From Bufo bufo (Eukaryota > Chordata > Amphibia > Anura > Bufonidae), in contig NC_053390.1 in assembly GCF_905171765.1 (NCBI RefSeq), positions 143,796,968-143,860,967 on the forward strand: a stretch of DNA of 64,000 bases. Direction: 5' to 3'. This document shows positions 54,561 to 64,000 of this stretch, piece by piece. Both the position numbers and the translations under genes were made by a program. Position 1 is the first letter of the stretch, and each line of letters opens with the position of its first letter. The notes beneath the pieces were generated by a model. It made no database searches and was not told the DNA's origin. It saw nothing but the letters and a program-made list of their open reading frames with translations.

Positions 54561-55804
54561 CACCCCAGAAAGCCGGACCTCGCTGACCACGCCCCCAAAC
54601 TGCTAAACCATGCCCCATTCTTTCCTGTGTTTCATTAAGCCACGCCCCATTGCCGGCAAATAATGTGGGGGGGGGGGGGGGGAACTTTCAGACCGGAAGG
54701 TGAGATGGGGGTAGCCCGGCATACGGCATACTTCTCTCCCCCTCAGTCAACCACAGGGAGCCATGTCTGCGGGCTCTAGTGACTGACGCCTCAGTTAATA
54801 TGTTGCTGCAGCTCAGGCTCAGATAGCACAATGCTGAAAAGAAGGACATCCCTATGTCTCCAGGCTCTGTGCTGGACGGAGGACAGGGAGCCAGAAAACC
54901 GGAGTGTCCGACCTAAAACCGGATGTCTGGCTACCCTAGGATAGGGTCATATGTGGAACTGCAGTCAATGAGTGGCCTCAGCAGTAATGTGTCCCCAAGA
55001 GTCATTTGCTACAGCAGCACACATGATCCCATCTGTACCCCAGCCAGAAGTCAGAGACCAAAAGATTGCAGTACATAGTCAGGGGGCCACACTGAAGCAA
55101 TGAGGAGCAGGTGAGTAGGATTCTTTTCCTAGGTACTACATGCTATGGGTACTAATTAAATAGAACCAAAACCTGGAAAACCCTCTTTTAAATTCTCCAG
55201 AAAACCATAATCGTGGTTATTTTCCCCACAAGGTTATGTGTATAATGACATCATTTCCTGTTTAATCACATCCTGCAGGATATGTTTTTACACTGTGAGG
55301 GACCGGGTAAATGATGAATCTTTATATTCACTGATTACCAGCAGAGATCTTGAAGCCTGTAAGGAACTGAAACAAAATGGGGGTCATTTATGAATATATA
55401 TTCGCCAATTTTTGGTGTATATCTGTCGCAGATTTGGTCACAAAGGGGATTTGCAGCCAAATCTGCAACTTGTTTCCCATCCACTCCACGTGCGCCAGTT
55501 CTAAAAAAGTAAGCGGGGAAGGGAGCGGGTTGGCTGCCCCGTCTCATTTATTATTTTCTATGCCTGTTTTAGGCGTAGAAAATTATCTAAATCTACACCA
55601 GCAAGGGAGCTGGCGTAGAATTAAGCCGGCGGTGGATGCGCCTAAGTTATGTAGAGGCCGGCACTAACTCCATTATAACAAAGTAGATCACAGCAATCAT
55701 TTTTCCAAAGTTTGTCTAAAAACTAAAGTAAAACTCTCTTAGCTAGAACGAATATTCATAAAATAAAATATTATTGTGTCTATCTTTTATGTTTTTGACT
55801 ACAG
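54561..55804. other. Intron before exon G
   Basis: Includes the small element with 'tagggtggcc'/'ggctacccta' ends (54544-54940) and a 16-base G run near 54667. The 55380-55670 block has mirrored 'gtcatttatga' and 'ggcgtagaa' phrases suggestive of another foldback. No gene. Confidence 0.4.
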
Positions 55805-55978
55805 ATACTAAAATTCCAGCTCATCGGGCCGTGTTGGTGGCTCGCTGTGAAGTAATGGCTGCCATGCTTAGTGGAAGTTACATGGAAGCAAATCGTGCTC
55901 TTGTTCCAGTGTACGGCATATCAAAGGACACTTTCCTTGCTTTCCTGGAGTACATGTATACAGATACCTGCTGCCCTG
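55805..55978 (+). CDS. rhobtb3: rhobtb3 exon G: core of second BTB domain
   Basis: The exon lies between a gactacag acceptor and a gtaagc donor, phase 1 on both sides. It encodes 58 residues with IPAHRAVLVARCEVMAAML, then SYMEAN, VPVYGISKDTFLAFLEYMYT and CCP. These are the conserved A-H-R, R-C-E-x-M and F-L-x-Y-x-Y-T positions of the RHOBTB second BTB domain. It is the best conserved exon in the window and shows no disabling change. It sits 1.2 kb downstream of the nested insertion complex. Confidence 0.95.
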
Positions 55979-56094
55979 GTAAGCCATAATAATAACCTAA
56001 TAATACACAATATATATTAAGCCAATATACATTTCTCTGGAAAGTATGTGTGCTCTAGTTACAGTATAATGTCTATTAGCTGAGACTTTCCTGT

Positions 56095-56469
56095 TAGGCC
56101 TCCTGCACACGAACGTGTGCTTCCCGTTGCCGTATTGCGGACCGCATTTGCGAATCCGCAATACACGGGTGCTGTTCCTTGGGCATTCCGCATCACGGAT
56201 GCGAACCCATTCACTTCAATGGGTCCGCAAATCCGGAGATGCGGAATGGTGCACTACGGAGTGCTTCCGCGGGGTTTCGTCCCGTACTTCCGTTCCGCAA
56301 AAAGATAGAACATGTCCTATCTTTTTGCGGAACGGCCGGATCGTGGATCCATTAAAGTGAATGGGTCCGCGATCCGCTGCGGCTGCCCCACGGACGGTGT
56401 TCATGCATTGCGGCCTGCAAACAGCACGACCACGGGGCGCACACGAACGTTCGTGTGCAGGAGGCCTTG
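56095..56469. mobile_element. Hairpin MITE, 'gcctcctgcacacgaac' variant
   Basis: Ends 'taggcctcctgcacacgaac' and 'gttcgtgtgcaggaggcct' are inverted and the interior folds back. It lies 117 bp after exon G. Family relatives are at 39302 and 37537. Confidence 0.9.
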
Positions 56470-56751
56470 AGAGGACCACCCAATACAAATAATAGAAATG
56501 ATTTGTTACGGGTTAGGGCACATGGAGAAACTACTGTCCAATTTTTGCCAGTATTACTGCAGTATTACCCACAAAGCCTTGTGGCTATTAACATTTAGAA
56601 GAATAGCTGCGTGGGTTAAAATTCCTGTATTGCAAGCAAAATGTGTGCAGACGAGTGACAAGTTATTATTGACAGCAGAATTATAATAACTCATCCGACA
56701 AAGGGAAAGGCTTAGAGAGAAAGGGGAGTGATGCATTGGAAAGGGAGATGG

Positions 56752-57165
56752 ATTAAAGGGGCTTTCCGGTAATTATTATTTTTATCAAGTGCCCGCAGCC
56801 TGCCACCTGAAACAGGAGATTCATACTTACCTGCTCCACGCCGCTCCTGTCCTCTGAGCTGCCTCCATCTTCCAGTCCCTGCTGTTAACATTCAGCTGGT
56901 CATGGTCATGGTTAACTGCACTGCTGCAGCCAATAACTGACTTCAGTGAGCTTTACAAACAGCACGTGACTGCTGAAGCCAGTGATCGGCCGAAGCCGAG
57001 CATGCAACCATGGCCATGGCCAAGCAGAAATAAACAGCTTGGAAACCAGAAGGTGGAGACAGTGGAGGCAGCCGGGAGGACTGGAGAGGTGTGGAACAGG
57101 TAAATATAAATCTTCTGTTTCAGGGGCATGCTGCAGGCACTTGATAAAAAATAATTCTAATTATT
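56752..57165. mobile_element. Palindromic T2-type MITE
   Basis: It opens ATTAAAGGGGCTTTCCGG. 'tatcaagtgcccgcagcctg' near 56790 is mirrored by 'catgctgcaggcacttgata' near 57127, and 'ctgcctccatcttcc' by 'ggaggcagccgg'. No coding capacity. Confidence 0.75.
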
Positions 57166-57541
57166 ATTGAACGCTTCACTCGTTCATCAGGTGATCTGCT
57201 GCACCTTTAGACAGACAGATTGTCGGCAGGAACATTATCTGGCCATCCAAATCCAGGTGAAACTGTCATTTGTGCAGGCACCTAACTTATTGTTTCTGTG
57301 TAGCAGATTGTGCTGTCTAAACGGCGATCTGCTGCCCAGAAACAATGCAGGTGTGCGAGGACGAGCGATCGCAATAGGGACTGCTCATCATACTGTGGAG
57401 GTGATCGCTGCATGTAAATATAGCAGTCACCTTCACTGAACGAGCAGCCGACTGTCCTTCCCGACAATCTGTTGCTCATCTCCCCATCTAAATCCACCTT
57501 TAGGTGACAGTATTCGTAAATCTCCCCATAGTGTTTTTGTC
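57166..57541. other. Intron, with first copy of a 43-bp repeat
   Basis: Mirror phrases (cgatctgctg/cagcagatt and attgtcggcagg/cccgacaatct) at 57180-57480 suggest a decayed foldback. Copy one of the 43-bp repeat is at 57499-57541. Confidence 0.45.
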
Positions 57542-58069
57542 TTAGGCTACTTTCACACTTGCGGCAGAGAGATCCGGCAAGCAGTTCCAAACGTATGCCA
57601 ACTGATGGCATTTGTAAGACTGATCAGGATCATGATCAGTCTTAAAAATGCCTGATCAGTCAAAAAAATACATTGAAATACCGGAGTCATCCTGCAAAAC
57701 GGATCTGGCATTTATTTATTTTTCACCCTTTTTTCAGTCTGCGCATGCCCAGACCTTAAGGACGGATCCGGAATTCCGGTATTTTAAATGCCGGATCCGG
57801 CACTAATACATTCCTATGGGAAAAAATGCCGGCATTCAGGCAAGTCTTCTGTTTTTTTCGCCGGAGATAAAACCGTAGCATGCTACGGTTTTCTCTTTTG
57901 CCTGATCAGTCAAAATGACTGAACTGAAGACATCCTGATGCATCCTGAACGGATTACTCTCCATTCAGAATGCATGGGGATATACCTGATCAGTTCTTTT
58001 CCGGTATTGAGCCCCTGTGACGGAACTCTATGCCGGAAAAGAAAAACGCTAGTGTGAAAGTACCCTTAG
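57542..58069. mobile_element. Foldback MITE, 'ggctactttcacac' family
   Basis: The ends 'taggctactttcacactt' and 'tagtgtgaaagtaccctta' are inverted. The interior is full of 'ccggatccgg', 'tgatcagt' and 'tgccgg' palindromes. A relative cut by the window end lies at 63778-64000. It is flanked by copies of a 43-bp repeat (57499-57541, 58070-58110, 58112-58150) with 'aaatctccccatagtgttt' in common. Confidence 0.8.
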
Positions 58070-58150
58070 GTAACAGTATTATTAAATCTCCCCATAGTGT
58101 TTTTGTCTTAGGTGACCGTATTAGTAAATCTGCCCCATAGTGTTTTGGGG

Positions 58151-59005
58151 ATTTGTGGCTTTCTCGAAAGGCAGCATGCTTACTGTATTGTATTTTTCTC
58201 TAGTGTTTGTTTCTTATTTGCTTTTCTATAGGCCTTGAAAATGCATGTAAGAAAAAAGGGCTTGTAAAAAAAGATTGAAAACACTTGAAATTCTTGACAT
58301 TTCTTTTTACACGTATTTAAAAACGAGTATTTGTGTAGGAGGCCTTAGAAGCAGGTCTGACAAAGAGTGGATTCACTGTTTTGACTCGCCAGCATTGCTT
58401 GAAGATTAGTTTAGCAAATACAGTACATTTATTCCTCATGAAATAAATTCTGGAGAGCTCTATTCTGTGATGTTCCTCTGCTATTCTTCCTAGAAATGCA
58501 TACAAACAGAAAATTGGATGTTACGATTTCCTTTGTCAAAAGGATGTGTCCCTACAATCAGTGCCAACAGTGTCGCATCATGTATGAACACAGCCTATTA
58601 ACAAGGGGAACAACACCCAGCTGTCAATGTATTCATTCATTTTCAGGAGGAGTAACAGAGGAGCTGCACAAGTTCTTTTCCAGCATTACTTTACAGGGAA
58701 GATAAACATTAAAAGATTTCACAATATAAACTGCATACCTGTTAAATACGGTGGATCTCTTAGATGTAATGCAGCTGGTGTTTTTGGTGTACAGGCGGGG
58801 AAACTTTCAAAAAGGATTATACAGCCATTCTTATATGAATTTTCAAAGTATGTTAGCCAGCTTCATCAGGGATCATTCACACGAGCAATTCTCCTATCCT
58901 GGTGCTGTTGAGTTTATAAATGCAAGTACTTGAACTAAAAACTGACACATTAGTCATTGTGAAGAGTCACCTACTAAAGACTGGTGTCTCACATGCCGAG
59001 ACTTA
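58151..59005. other. Intron, no gene
   Basis: A decayed relative of the 8990-9355 MITE is at about 58430-58640. The remainder is unassigned. Confidence 0.35.
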
Positions 59006-59316
59006 GGGTGCATTCACACGTCCATATGTATTTTGCGGTCCATAAATTTGCAGATCCACAAAAAATACAGATGACATCCGTGTGACGTCTGTGTTGCATC
59101 TGTTTTTGTGGATCCATAGTAATAATGCCTATTCTTGTCTGCAAAACGGACAAGAATAGGACATGTTCTATCTACAAGAACGGACATACGGATGTGGACA
59201 GCACACGATGTGCTGTCTACATTTTCTAAGGACCTATTGAAATGAATGGATCCACATCCAATCCGCAAAAAAAAACGGAACGAATACAGACAAAAATACG
59301 GTGATTGGGGCCTTAG
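59006..59316. mobile_element. Hairpin MITE, 'gtgcattcacacg' variant
   Basis: It opens 'tagggtgcattcacacgtcc' and closes near 'ttggggccttagt'. Inner mirrors are 'ttgtctgcaaaacggacaa' and 'aatgaatggatcc'. The right end is poorly kept. Confidence 0.75.
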
Positions 59317-59617
59317 TAAAAAGGCTGCCATAGAAAGATGGGGCCAATTTATTAAGAGAAACAGGCTTCTTCATATATATGTTACATCTGTGATGTCGAT
59401 GTACCAGAAATTGTAAATTTGCACCAGCTAGGAACTAGTATGGTTCTGCAGTGATGACCCCACCCCTTCAGCTAAGCTCTGCCCACTTTTTAAGAAAGTG
59501 GCGAGAGCGGTGTAGAAATGCAAAAAGTCACACATTTTTGCTCAAAATGTCGTTTGTGCAAAAATTGTCAACTTATGTTCATTCTGGAGTACATTTTGTA
59601 AATGACAACCAGTGGGG

Positions 59618-60056
59618 TAAGGCCTCATGCACACAACAGTGTTTTTTCACTGTCAGTGATTTGGCTTCAGTGGTCCGTGTCCGATTTTGCTTCAGTTGTG
59701 TTTCCTTGTGTCTTCCTTTTTTTTTGTCTGACAGGGGAAAAAAAAGGAATAATGAAAAGTGTAATTTTATTGCACCAAGGTCTTGTAGAAAAAAACGGAC
59801 GCGGACACGGATGACATAACAGTTGTGCATCCGTTTTTTTGATAGACCCATTGACTTGAATGGGTCTGTCCTCCGTTTTCCACTGACATGGATAGGACAG
59901 GTTATATTTTTTTGACGGACTGAAATCACGAAACACGGACTCAGAAGGAGGACTATCACGGAGGACTATCAGTTTTTTTTTACAGCTCCATAGAAATGAA
60001 TGGGACCTCCGCTAAACTGTGAAAAATGACGGAACGGACACACACAACGGCCTTAG
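59618..60056. mobile_element. Hairpin MITE, decayed
   Basis: The left end 'aaggcctcatgcacacaac' and right end 'cacacacaacggccttagg' are inverted, and the interior folds back with 'gacccattgacttgaatggg'. Confidence 0.8.
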
Positions 60057-60499
60057 GCCTCGTGCACACGACCGTTGTTTTATTCCGTGTCCGTTGTTCT
60101 GTTTTTCGTGATTTTCTGCGGACCCATTGACTTTCAATGGGTCCGTTGAAAACTCAGCTAATGCACTGTTTGTCATCCGCGTCCGTGATCCGTGGTTCCA
60201 GTCTGTCAAAAAAATATAACCGGTCCTATTTTTTTTGCGGAAAACGGTTCGCGGACCCATTGAAGTCAATGGGACCGCTAAAAAACACGGAGGCACACAA
60301 GATTGTCGTCCGCGTCCGTTTTTTTCCTATCATTTGCATGACAAACCTGTCTTAGATTTTTTTTTACTTTTCTTCATGTCTGGTGATCCTCCAAAAATAA
60401 AGGAAGACACACGGAAACAAAAATGGAAACGGATCACGGAACAACGGAACCCCATTTTGCGGAACGGAACACAACAACGGTTGTGTGCATGAGGCCTTA
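60053..60499. mobile_element. Hairpin MITE, abutting its neighbours
   Basis: Ends 'taggcctcgtgcacacgacc' and 'gttgtgtgcatgaggcctta'. It shares terminal bases with the elements on both sides, forming a head-to-tail run of three. Confidence 0.85.
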
Positions 60500-61948
60500 G
60501 GCCTCATGCACACTACCGTTGTGTGCATCCGTGTCCGTTGTTCCGTTTTCCGTGATTTTCTGCGGACCCATTGACTTTCAATGGGTCCATAGAAAACTCG
60601 GAAAATGCACAGTTGTTCATCCGTGTCCGTGATCCGTTTTTCCTGTCCGTCAAAAAAATAAGACCTGTCCTATTTTTTTGATGGACAAAGGTTCAAGTCA
60701 ATGGGTCCGTGAAAAAACACGGAGGCACACAAGCTTGTCTTCCGCGTCCGTGCCCGTAGGCTACTTTCACACAGACGAATCCGCAGATCCATCTGCATAA
60801 AAGTTCTTTCAGATCTGAGTTTTCACTTCGTGAAAACTCAGATCCGACAGTATATTCTAACACAGAGGCGTTCCCATAGTGATGGGGACGCTTCAAGTTA
60901 GAATATACTAAGAACTGAGGGGTTAATTGTGCGTATCATAGCCCCCTGTAAGAGATCAGGTGCTGCGAGGCAGGAGGGGGCAGACCCCCCTCCCTCCCCA
61001 ATTTTAAATTCATTGGTGGGATTTTAATTAGGAGGGGGGAGAGGGGAGGCCGCACTGGCCACCAATGAATTAAATACTGGGGAGGGAGGGGGGGCCGCAC
61101 TGGCCACCAATGAATTAAATACAGGGGAGGGAGGGGGGGCCGCACTGGCCACCAATGAATTAAATACAGGGGAGGGAGGGAGGGGGGGCCGCACTGGCCA
61201 CCAATGAATGTAATACAGGGGAGGGAGGGGGGCCGCACTGGCCACCAATGAATGTAATACAGGGGAGGGAGGGGCGCCGCACTGGCCACCAATGAATTTA
61301 AAACTGGGGAGGGAGGGGGGTCTGCCCCCTCCTGCCTGGCAGCACCTGATCTCTTACAGGGGGCTATGATATGCACAATTAACCCCTCAGGTACGGCACC
61401 TGAGGGGTTAATTGTGCTGATCACAGCCCCCTGTAAGAGATCGGGTGCTGCCAGGCAGCAGGGGGCAGTCATGTACACAGTTCTTAGTAAATTCTAACTT
61501 GAAGCGTCCCCATCACTATGGGAACGCCTCTGTGTTAGAATATACTGTTGGATCTGAGTTTTCACGATATAACTCAAATCCGATGGTATATTTTAACATA
61601 GAGGTGTTCCCATGGTGACGGGGACGCTTCAAGTTAAAATATACCATCGGATTGGAGAAAACTCCGATCCAATGGTATAATAGGGACTCCTGACTTTACA
61701 TTGAAAGTCAATGGGGGACGGATCCGTTTGCAATTGCACCATATTGTGTCAACGTCAAACGGATCCGTCCCCATTGACTTGCAGGACGGATCCGTTTGGC
61801 TCCACACGGCCAGGCGGACACCAAAACGACTTTTTTTTTACTTTCCTTCATGTCCGTGGATCCTCCAAAAATCAAGGAAGGATCACGGAACTACGGAACC
61901 CGTTTTTGCGGACCACAAAAAAAAACGGTCGTGTGCATGAGGCCTTAG
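60498..61948. mobile_element. Giant foldback element, 1.45 kb, with minisatellite
   Basis: Ends are 'taggcctcatgcacactacc' and 'ggtcgtgtgcatgaggcct'. The interior repeats the plan of 16048-17926: 'aacggatccgtcc' blocks, 'gcgtccccatcactatggga' blocks, a 'cctgcctggcagcacctg' hairpin and a minisatellite with 'gccgcactggccaccaatga' (about six units, 61020-61310). Here the minisatellite is in one arm only, so the palindrome is less complete. Pro-rich open frames on the minus strand are repeat artefacts. Confidence 0.85.
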
Positions 61949-62390
61949 TCATAGGTCAGTGTTTTTCACTGAAAATCCATGAATTCCGGTCAAAATTGCA
62001 GCATGTTCTGTCATCAGTTTTTTGTGTGGCACTTGCCAATTCAAGTCAATGGGTTAGGGAAAAATCTGATGTACATTGCCGGATGGTCTGTTTTTCACTA
62101 ATGGTTGCTAGGAGATGCTGGGTGTTATTGTTCAGTTTTTTTTTTCACGGACATGGAAAACTGATGAAAGTGATGGCACATTGGTGGAAGAAACTGACAA
62201 ACTAAATGCAATTGTAGAAGAAACTGAAACAAAAGTGATGGAAAACTCATCAGTTTTTCAGTGACAGAAATTGAATGAGTGTTCATGAGCTTTTAGGGAT
62301 CTATTGAATAATGTATGTAGTTTGTATGGAGGAATCTGGAAAGAGATCCTCTTAAATATGAGTCTCCTAATTGTCCATATTTACTTACAG
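61949..62390. other. Intron before exon H
   Basis: The part 61950-62295 has mirror phrases ('cagtgtttttcactgaaa', 'tttttcagtgaca') and is probably a decayed hairpin element. The exon H acceptor follows. Confidence 0.45.
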
Positions 62391-62557
62391 CTAGTGTTCT
62401 ACAAGCCATGGCTCTTCTGATTTACTCTGAGATGTATCAAGTATCTAGACTGCAACATATCTGTGAACGTTGTATCACCACCCAACTCCAGAGTGTGCCT
62501 AGCAGAGAGCTGGCATTGACCAGCCTCAATGTGGTCAGTCTGCTCAGAAAGGCTAAG
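62391..62557 (+). CDS. rhobtb3: rhobtb3 exon H: helices after second BTB (BACK-like)
   Basis: The acceptor is tttacttacag and the donor gtaatg. The exon enters in phase 1 and leaves in phase 0, giving 55 residues. The translation includes ALLIYSEMYQVSRLQHICE and TTQLQSVPSRELALTSL, then a K-A-K end. It matches the helical part that closes the second BTB domain of RHOBTB3. The last coding exon(s) would follow beyond 64000; none is visible in the remaining 1.4 kb. The start may be off by one base because I set it by the frame back from the in-frame ATG at 62408. Confidence 0.9.
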
Positions 62558-62639
62558 GTAATGCATGTTCCATCTTGTGGTAAACAATATGAAATACAGT
62601 CACTTCCAAAAAAAAAAAATGCACCGAGAAGGCGTTGTT

Positions 62640-63010
62640 GGAATCGAATGACTCTTTCTATGTGTTAAAGTAATGATGTAAGTGATTACAATATTAGAGC
62701 GAAAGGAAAACTGTACAATTGAAAGGAGGATCTAGTACCCTGTTAGGCCACCTTTAGCCTTAATACAAGATGGCATACGGTTGGGCTTGGAGGCACACAG
62801 GTTCCTTATGGTATTCTGTGGCACATTTGCCCACAGATATTGCAGCTGGGCCTGTATATCTTGCACACTCGTAGAGTGTCATAGCTAGTCCCATAAATGC
62901 TCAATTGGTGATAAATCTGGTGACCGGGCAGGCCAAGAAAGTGTTGCAGTCCTGTGTGAGTGAGCATTATCCTGCTGAAAAATGCTAGTTGGAAGAACTG
63001 CCATGAGAGA
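62640..63010 (-). pseudogene. Tc1-like transposase relic
   Basis: On the minus strand, 62890-62990 encodes, with one shift, the FQQDNAHSHRTATL type motif around the second catalytic Asp, followed by ARSPDLSPIEHLWD-like text with the Glu, which is the classical Tc1 spacing. The rest up to 62730 fits the C-terminus of such transposases. The N-terminal half is not recognisable. It lies 80 bp after exon H. Confidence 0.75.
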
Positions 63011-63732
63011 CAACATATGTGGCCAGGCTCAGACTGGCCCACAGGGGAACAGGTGAATCCCCCGTGGGCCCCTAGTCCTCCACCTCCTGCACAAGTCGCA
63101 CATGCCACAGTACACTGAACGACCTACAGCCTATGTAAGTATAAAAAATTGGGTAGGTTAGCAGACTACTTATTTTATTATTATAGAAGCATCGGTTGGC
63201 TGAGATGACTTCTGGGTACAGAGGTATACCAGACATTATCCTCTTTCCATAGTGATCTGTGTAATCTTGTAGCGTCTTGTTGCTGTGTGAACAGGTAATA
63301 TTTGAATGTAGCTGTACATTGGGCCCCAGGCACCCCAGTCCGACAATGTATGTGGCTGTCGGATATCCTGCACATATCACATGAATCTGACCATCGTGGG
63401 ATCCCAAACAGACAGGACACGTAATTGGTGCCGTGACACCAAATTTCCTTTGGATAAGCACCTGGAAATGGTCCAGACAGAGACAGGGGTGTGTAGTGAA
63501 GGTGCCACCTGTGTCTGGATGGTGGACAACAAAACTGTGTGAGCTGCATGTGCTTGTTAGTGGATCAAACAATCCTCTCTACCAGTCGTCTGTCTGGGTC
63601 ATCCAGAGACTGTTCACCATATGTGCATGCCCTGATGTAACCACTGACCCCAAAACCTCCTAACAGCCAGGTCAGAATGGCCTAGATGGCAGGCAGTTAG
63701 TTGAAATAATCATCCTGCTTCTCTCAGTGCAA
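63011..63732 (-). other. Unrecognised region with a 166-codon minus-strand frame
   Basis: The frame 63072-63572 is long for this AT/GC content and starts MFDPLTSTCSSHSF. GGTFTTHP in it recalls text upstream of the catalytic core in some Tc1-like transposases. It may therefore be the N-terminal part of the relic at 62640-63010, but I cannot align it with confidence. Confidence 0.35.
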
Positions 63733-63777
63733 TGTGCGCTTCCCCCCTAGGGCCCTCTATATCGCGTCCCAGGTTTA
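63733..63777. repeat. LTR fragment, third copy of the solo-LTR family
   Basis: 'cccccctagggccctctata' and 'gcgtcccaggt' match the first 45 bp of the LTRs at 7500 and 29150. A MITE of the 'tactttcacac' family interrupts it at 63778. Confidence 0.75.
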
Positions 63778-64000
63778 GGGTACTTTCACACATGCATTGC
63801 GTCGTCACCGGCACTACCTGCCGGATCTGGAAATCTGTATGCAAACGGATATCATTTGTAAACGGATCCGGATGTGGATCTGTCTGACAAATGCATTGAA
63901 ATACCGGATCCATCTCTCCGGTGTCATCCGGAAAAACGGATCCGGTATTTATTATTTTCACATTTTTAAAGATCTGCGCATGCGCAGACCGGAAGACCGG
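63778..64000. mobile_element. Foldback MITE, 'tactttcacac' family, cut by window end
   Basis: It opens 'gggtactttcacacatgc' and continues with 'ccggatctgg', 'aaacggatccgg' and 'tctgcgcatgcgcagaccgg', matching the plan of 57542-58069. The right half is outside the window. Confidence 0.75.

Larger units (their letters stand above)
6006..62557 (+). other. rhobtb3: rhobtb3 gene span (internal exons only)
   Basis: Eight exons on the plus strand join into one open frame of 445 codons. Intron phases follow in order 1,0,1,1,0,1,1,0 and every junction has AG/GT. The product matches vertebrate RHOBTB3 as I know it: a degenerate Rho-like domain followed by two BTB domains, about 611 residues in human. 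Known roles of the family member are Rab9-linked, ATP-dependent endosome-to-Golgi transport and CUL3 scaffolding, including HIF1A turnover. The N-terminal part of the Rho-like domain (about 75 residues) must lie upstream of the window, and the C-terminal 70 or so residues with the CaaX-like tail downstream. Introns range from 2.6 to 25.2 kb and consist mostly of transposons. No stop or frameshift is seen in any exon, so the gene looks functional. Confidence 0.93.

Noticed and set aside
60936..61478. 180-codon Pro-rich minus-strand frame
   Set aside because: Same minisatellite artefact as in the foldback at 16048-17926.
62558..64000. Search for the last exon of rhobtb3
   Set aside because: No match to the C-terminal tail; the remaining sequence is Tc1-like, LTR and MITE DNA.

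Overview
This is eukaryotic, gene-poor, repeat-saturated DNA, almost certainly from a frog or toad (Anura). Two things point there. First, eight plus-strand exons with clean AG/GT splice sites read as a vertebrate RHOBTB3 orthologue. Second, the repeats are typical of anurans: T2/Kolobok-type MITEs with TTAAAGG ends, DIRS and Ngaro tyrosine-recombinase retrotransposons, Penelope-like elements (PLEs), piggyBac, hAT and Tc1-like DNA transposons, CR1-like LINEs, and long hairpin elements. The abundance of hairpin repeats with a 'gcctcatgcacacgaccg' end makes me lean towards a true toad or a relative, but that is inference.

The only host gene seen is rhobtb3 (+ strand). Its internal exons lie at 6006-6192, 10090-10250, 15026-15131, 18906-19244, 27828-27934, 30504-30597, 55805-55978 and 62391-62557. 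Together they give 1,335 nt (445 codons) of uninterrupted reading frame with matching splice phases. They cover the second half of the degenerate Rho-like domain, the first (split) BTB domain, and the second BTB domain up to its C-terminal helices. The first coding exon(s) and the last exon(s) lie outside the window. Everything else is intron filled with mobile DNA.

Layout. 1-756: satellite-like tandem array. 1258-4445: a palindromic MITE containing a CR1 LINE 3' end and an intact DD37E Tc1-related transposon. 6193-6628: a LINE tail open in frame with exon A. 7500-8340 and 29150-29987: two solo LTRs of one family. 11154-14371: hairpin MITE, piggyBac-derived AT-rich DNA and a palindrome. 15572-18720: a chain of hairpin elements, including a 1.9-kb one with minisatellites in both arms. 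20316-26825: a DIRS1-like element whose recombinase gene is split by a 1,341-bp foldback insertion. 31330-35320: a 1-kb palindrome and a piggyBac relic. 36831-37160: a 19-bp minisatellite. 39302-42337: an hAT relic with a 51-bp minisatellite. 43943-54560: a nest in which a MITE holds a Penelope-like segment, which itself holds a 6.3-kb, nearly intact Ngaro element and a second PLE with a GIY-YIG domain. 56095-61948: many hairpin elements. 62640-64000: Tc1-like relic, LTR fragment and a further MITE cut by the window end.

The most interesting signals are the two nests with readable target-site duplications; the nearly intact Ngaro and DD37E elements; three hammerhead-ribozyme-like RNA folds, two of them inside PLE-like DNA; and the exon A reading frame that stays open into a LINE ORF. 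I found no evidence of a wholly new system.
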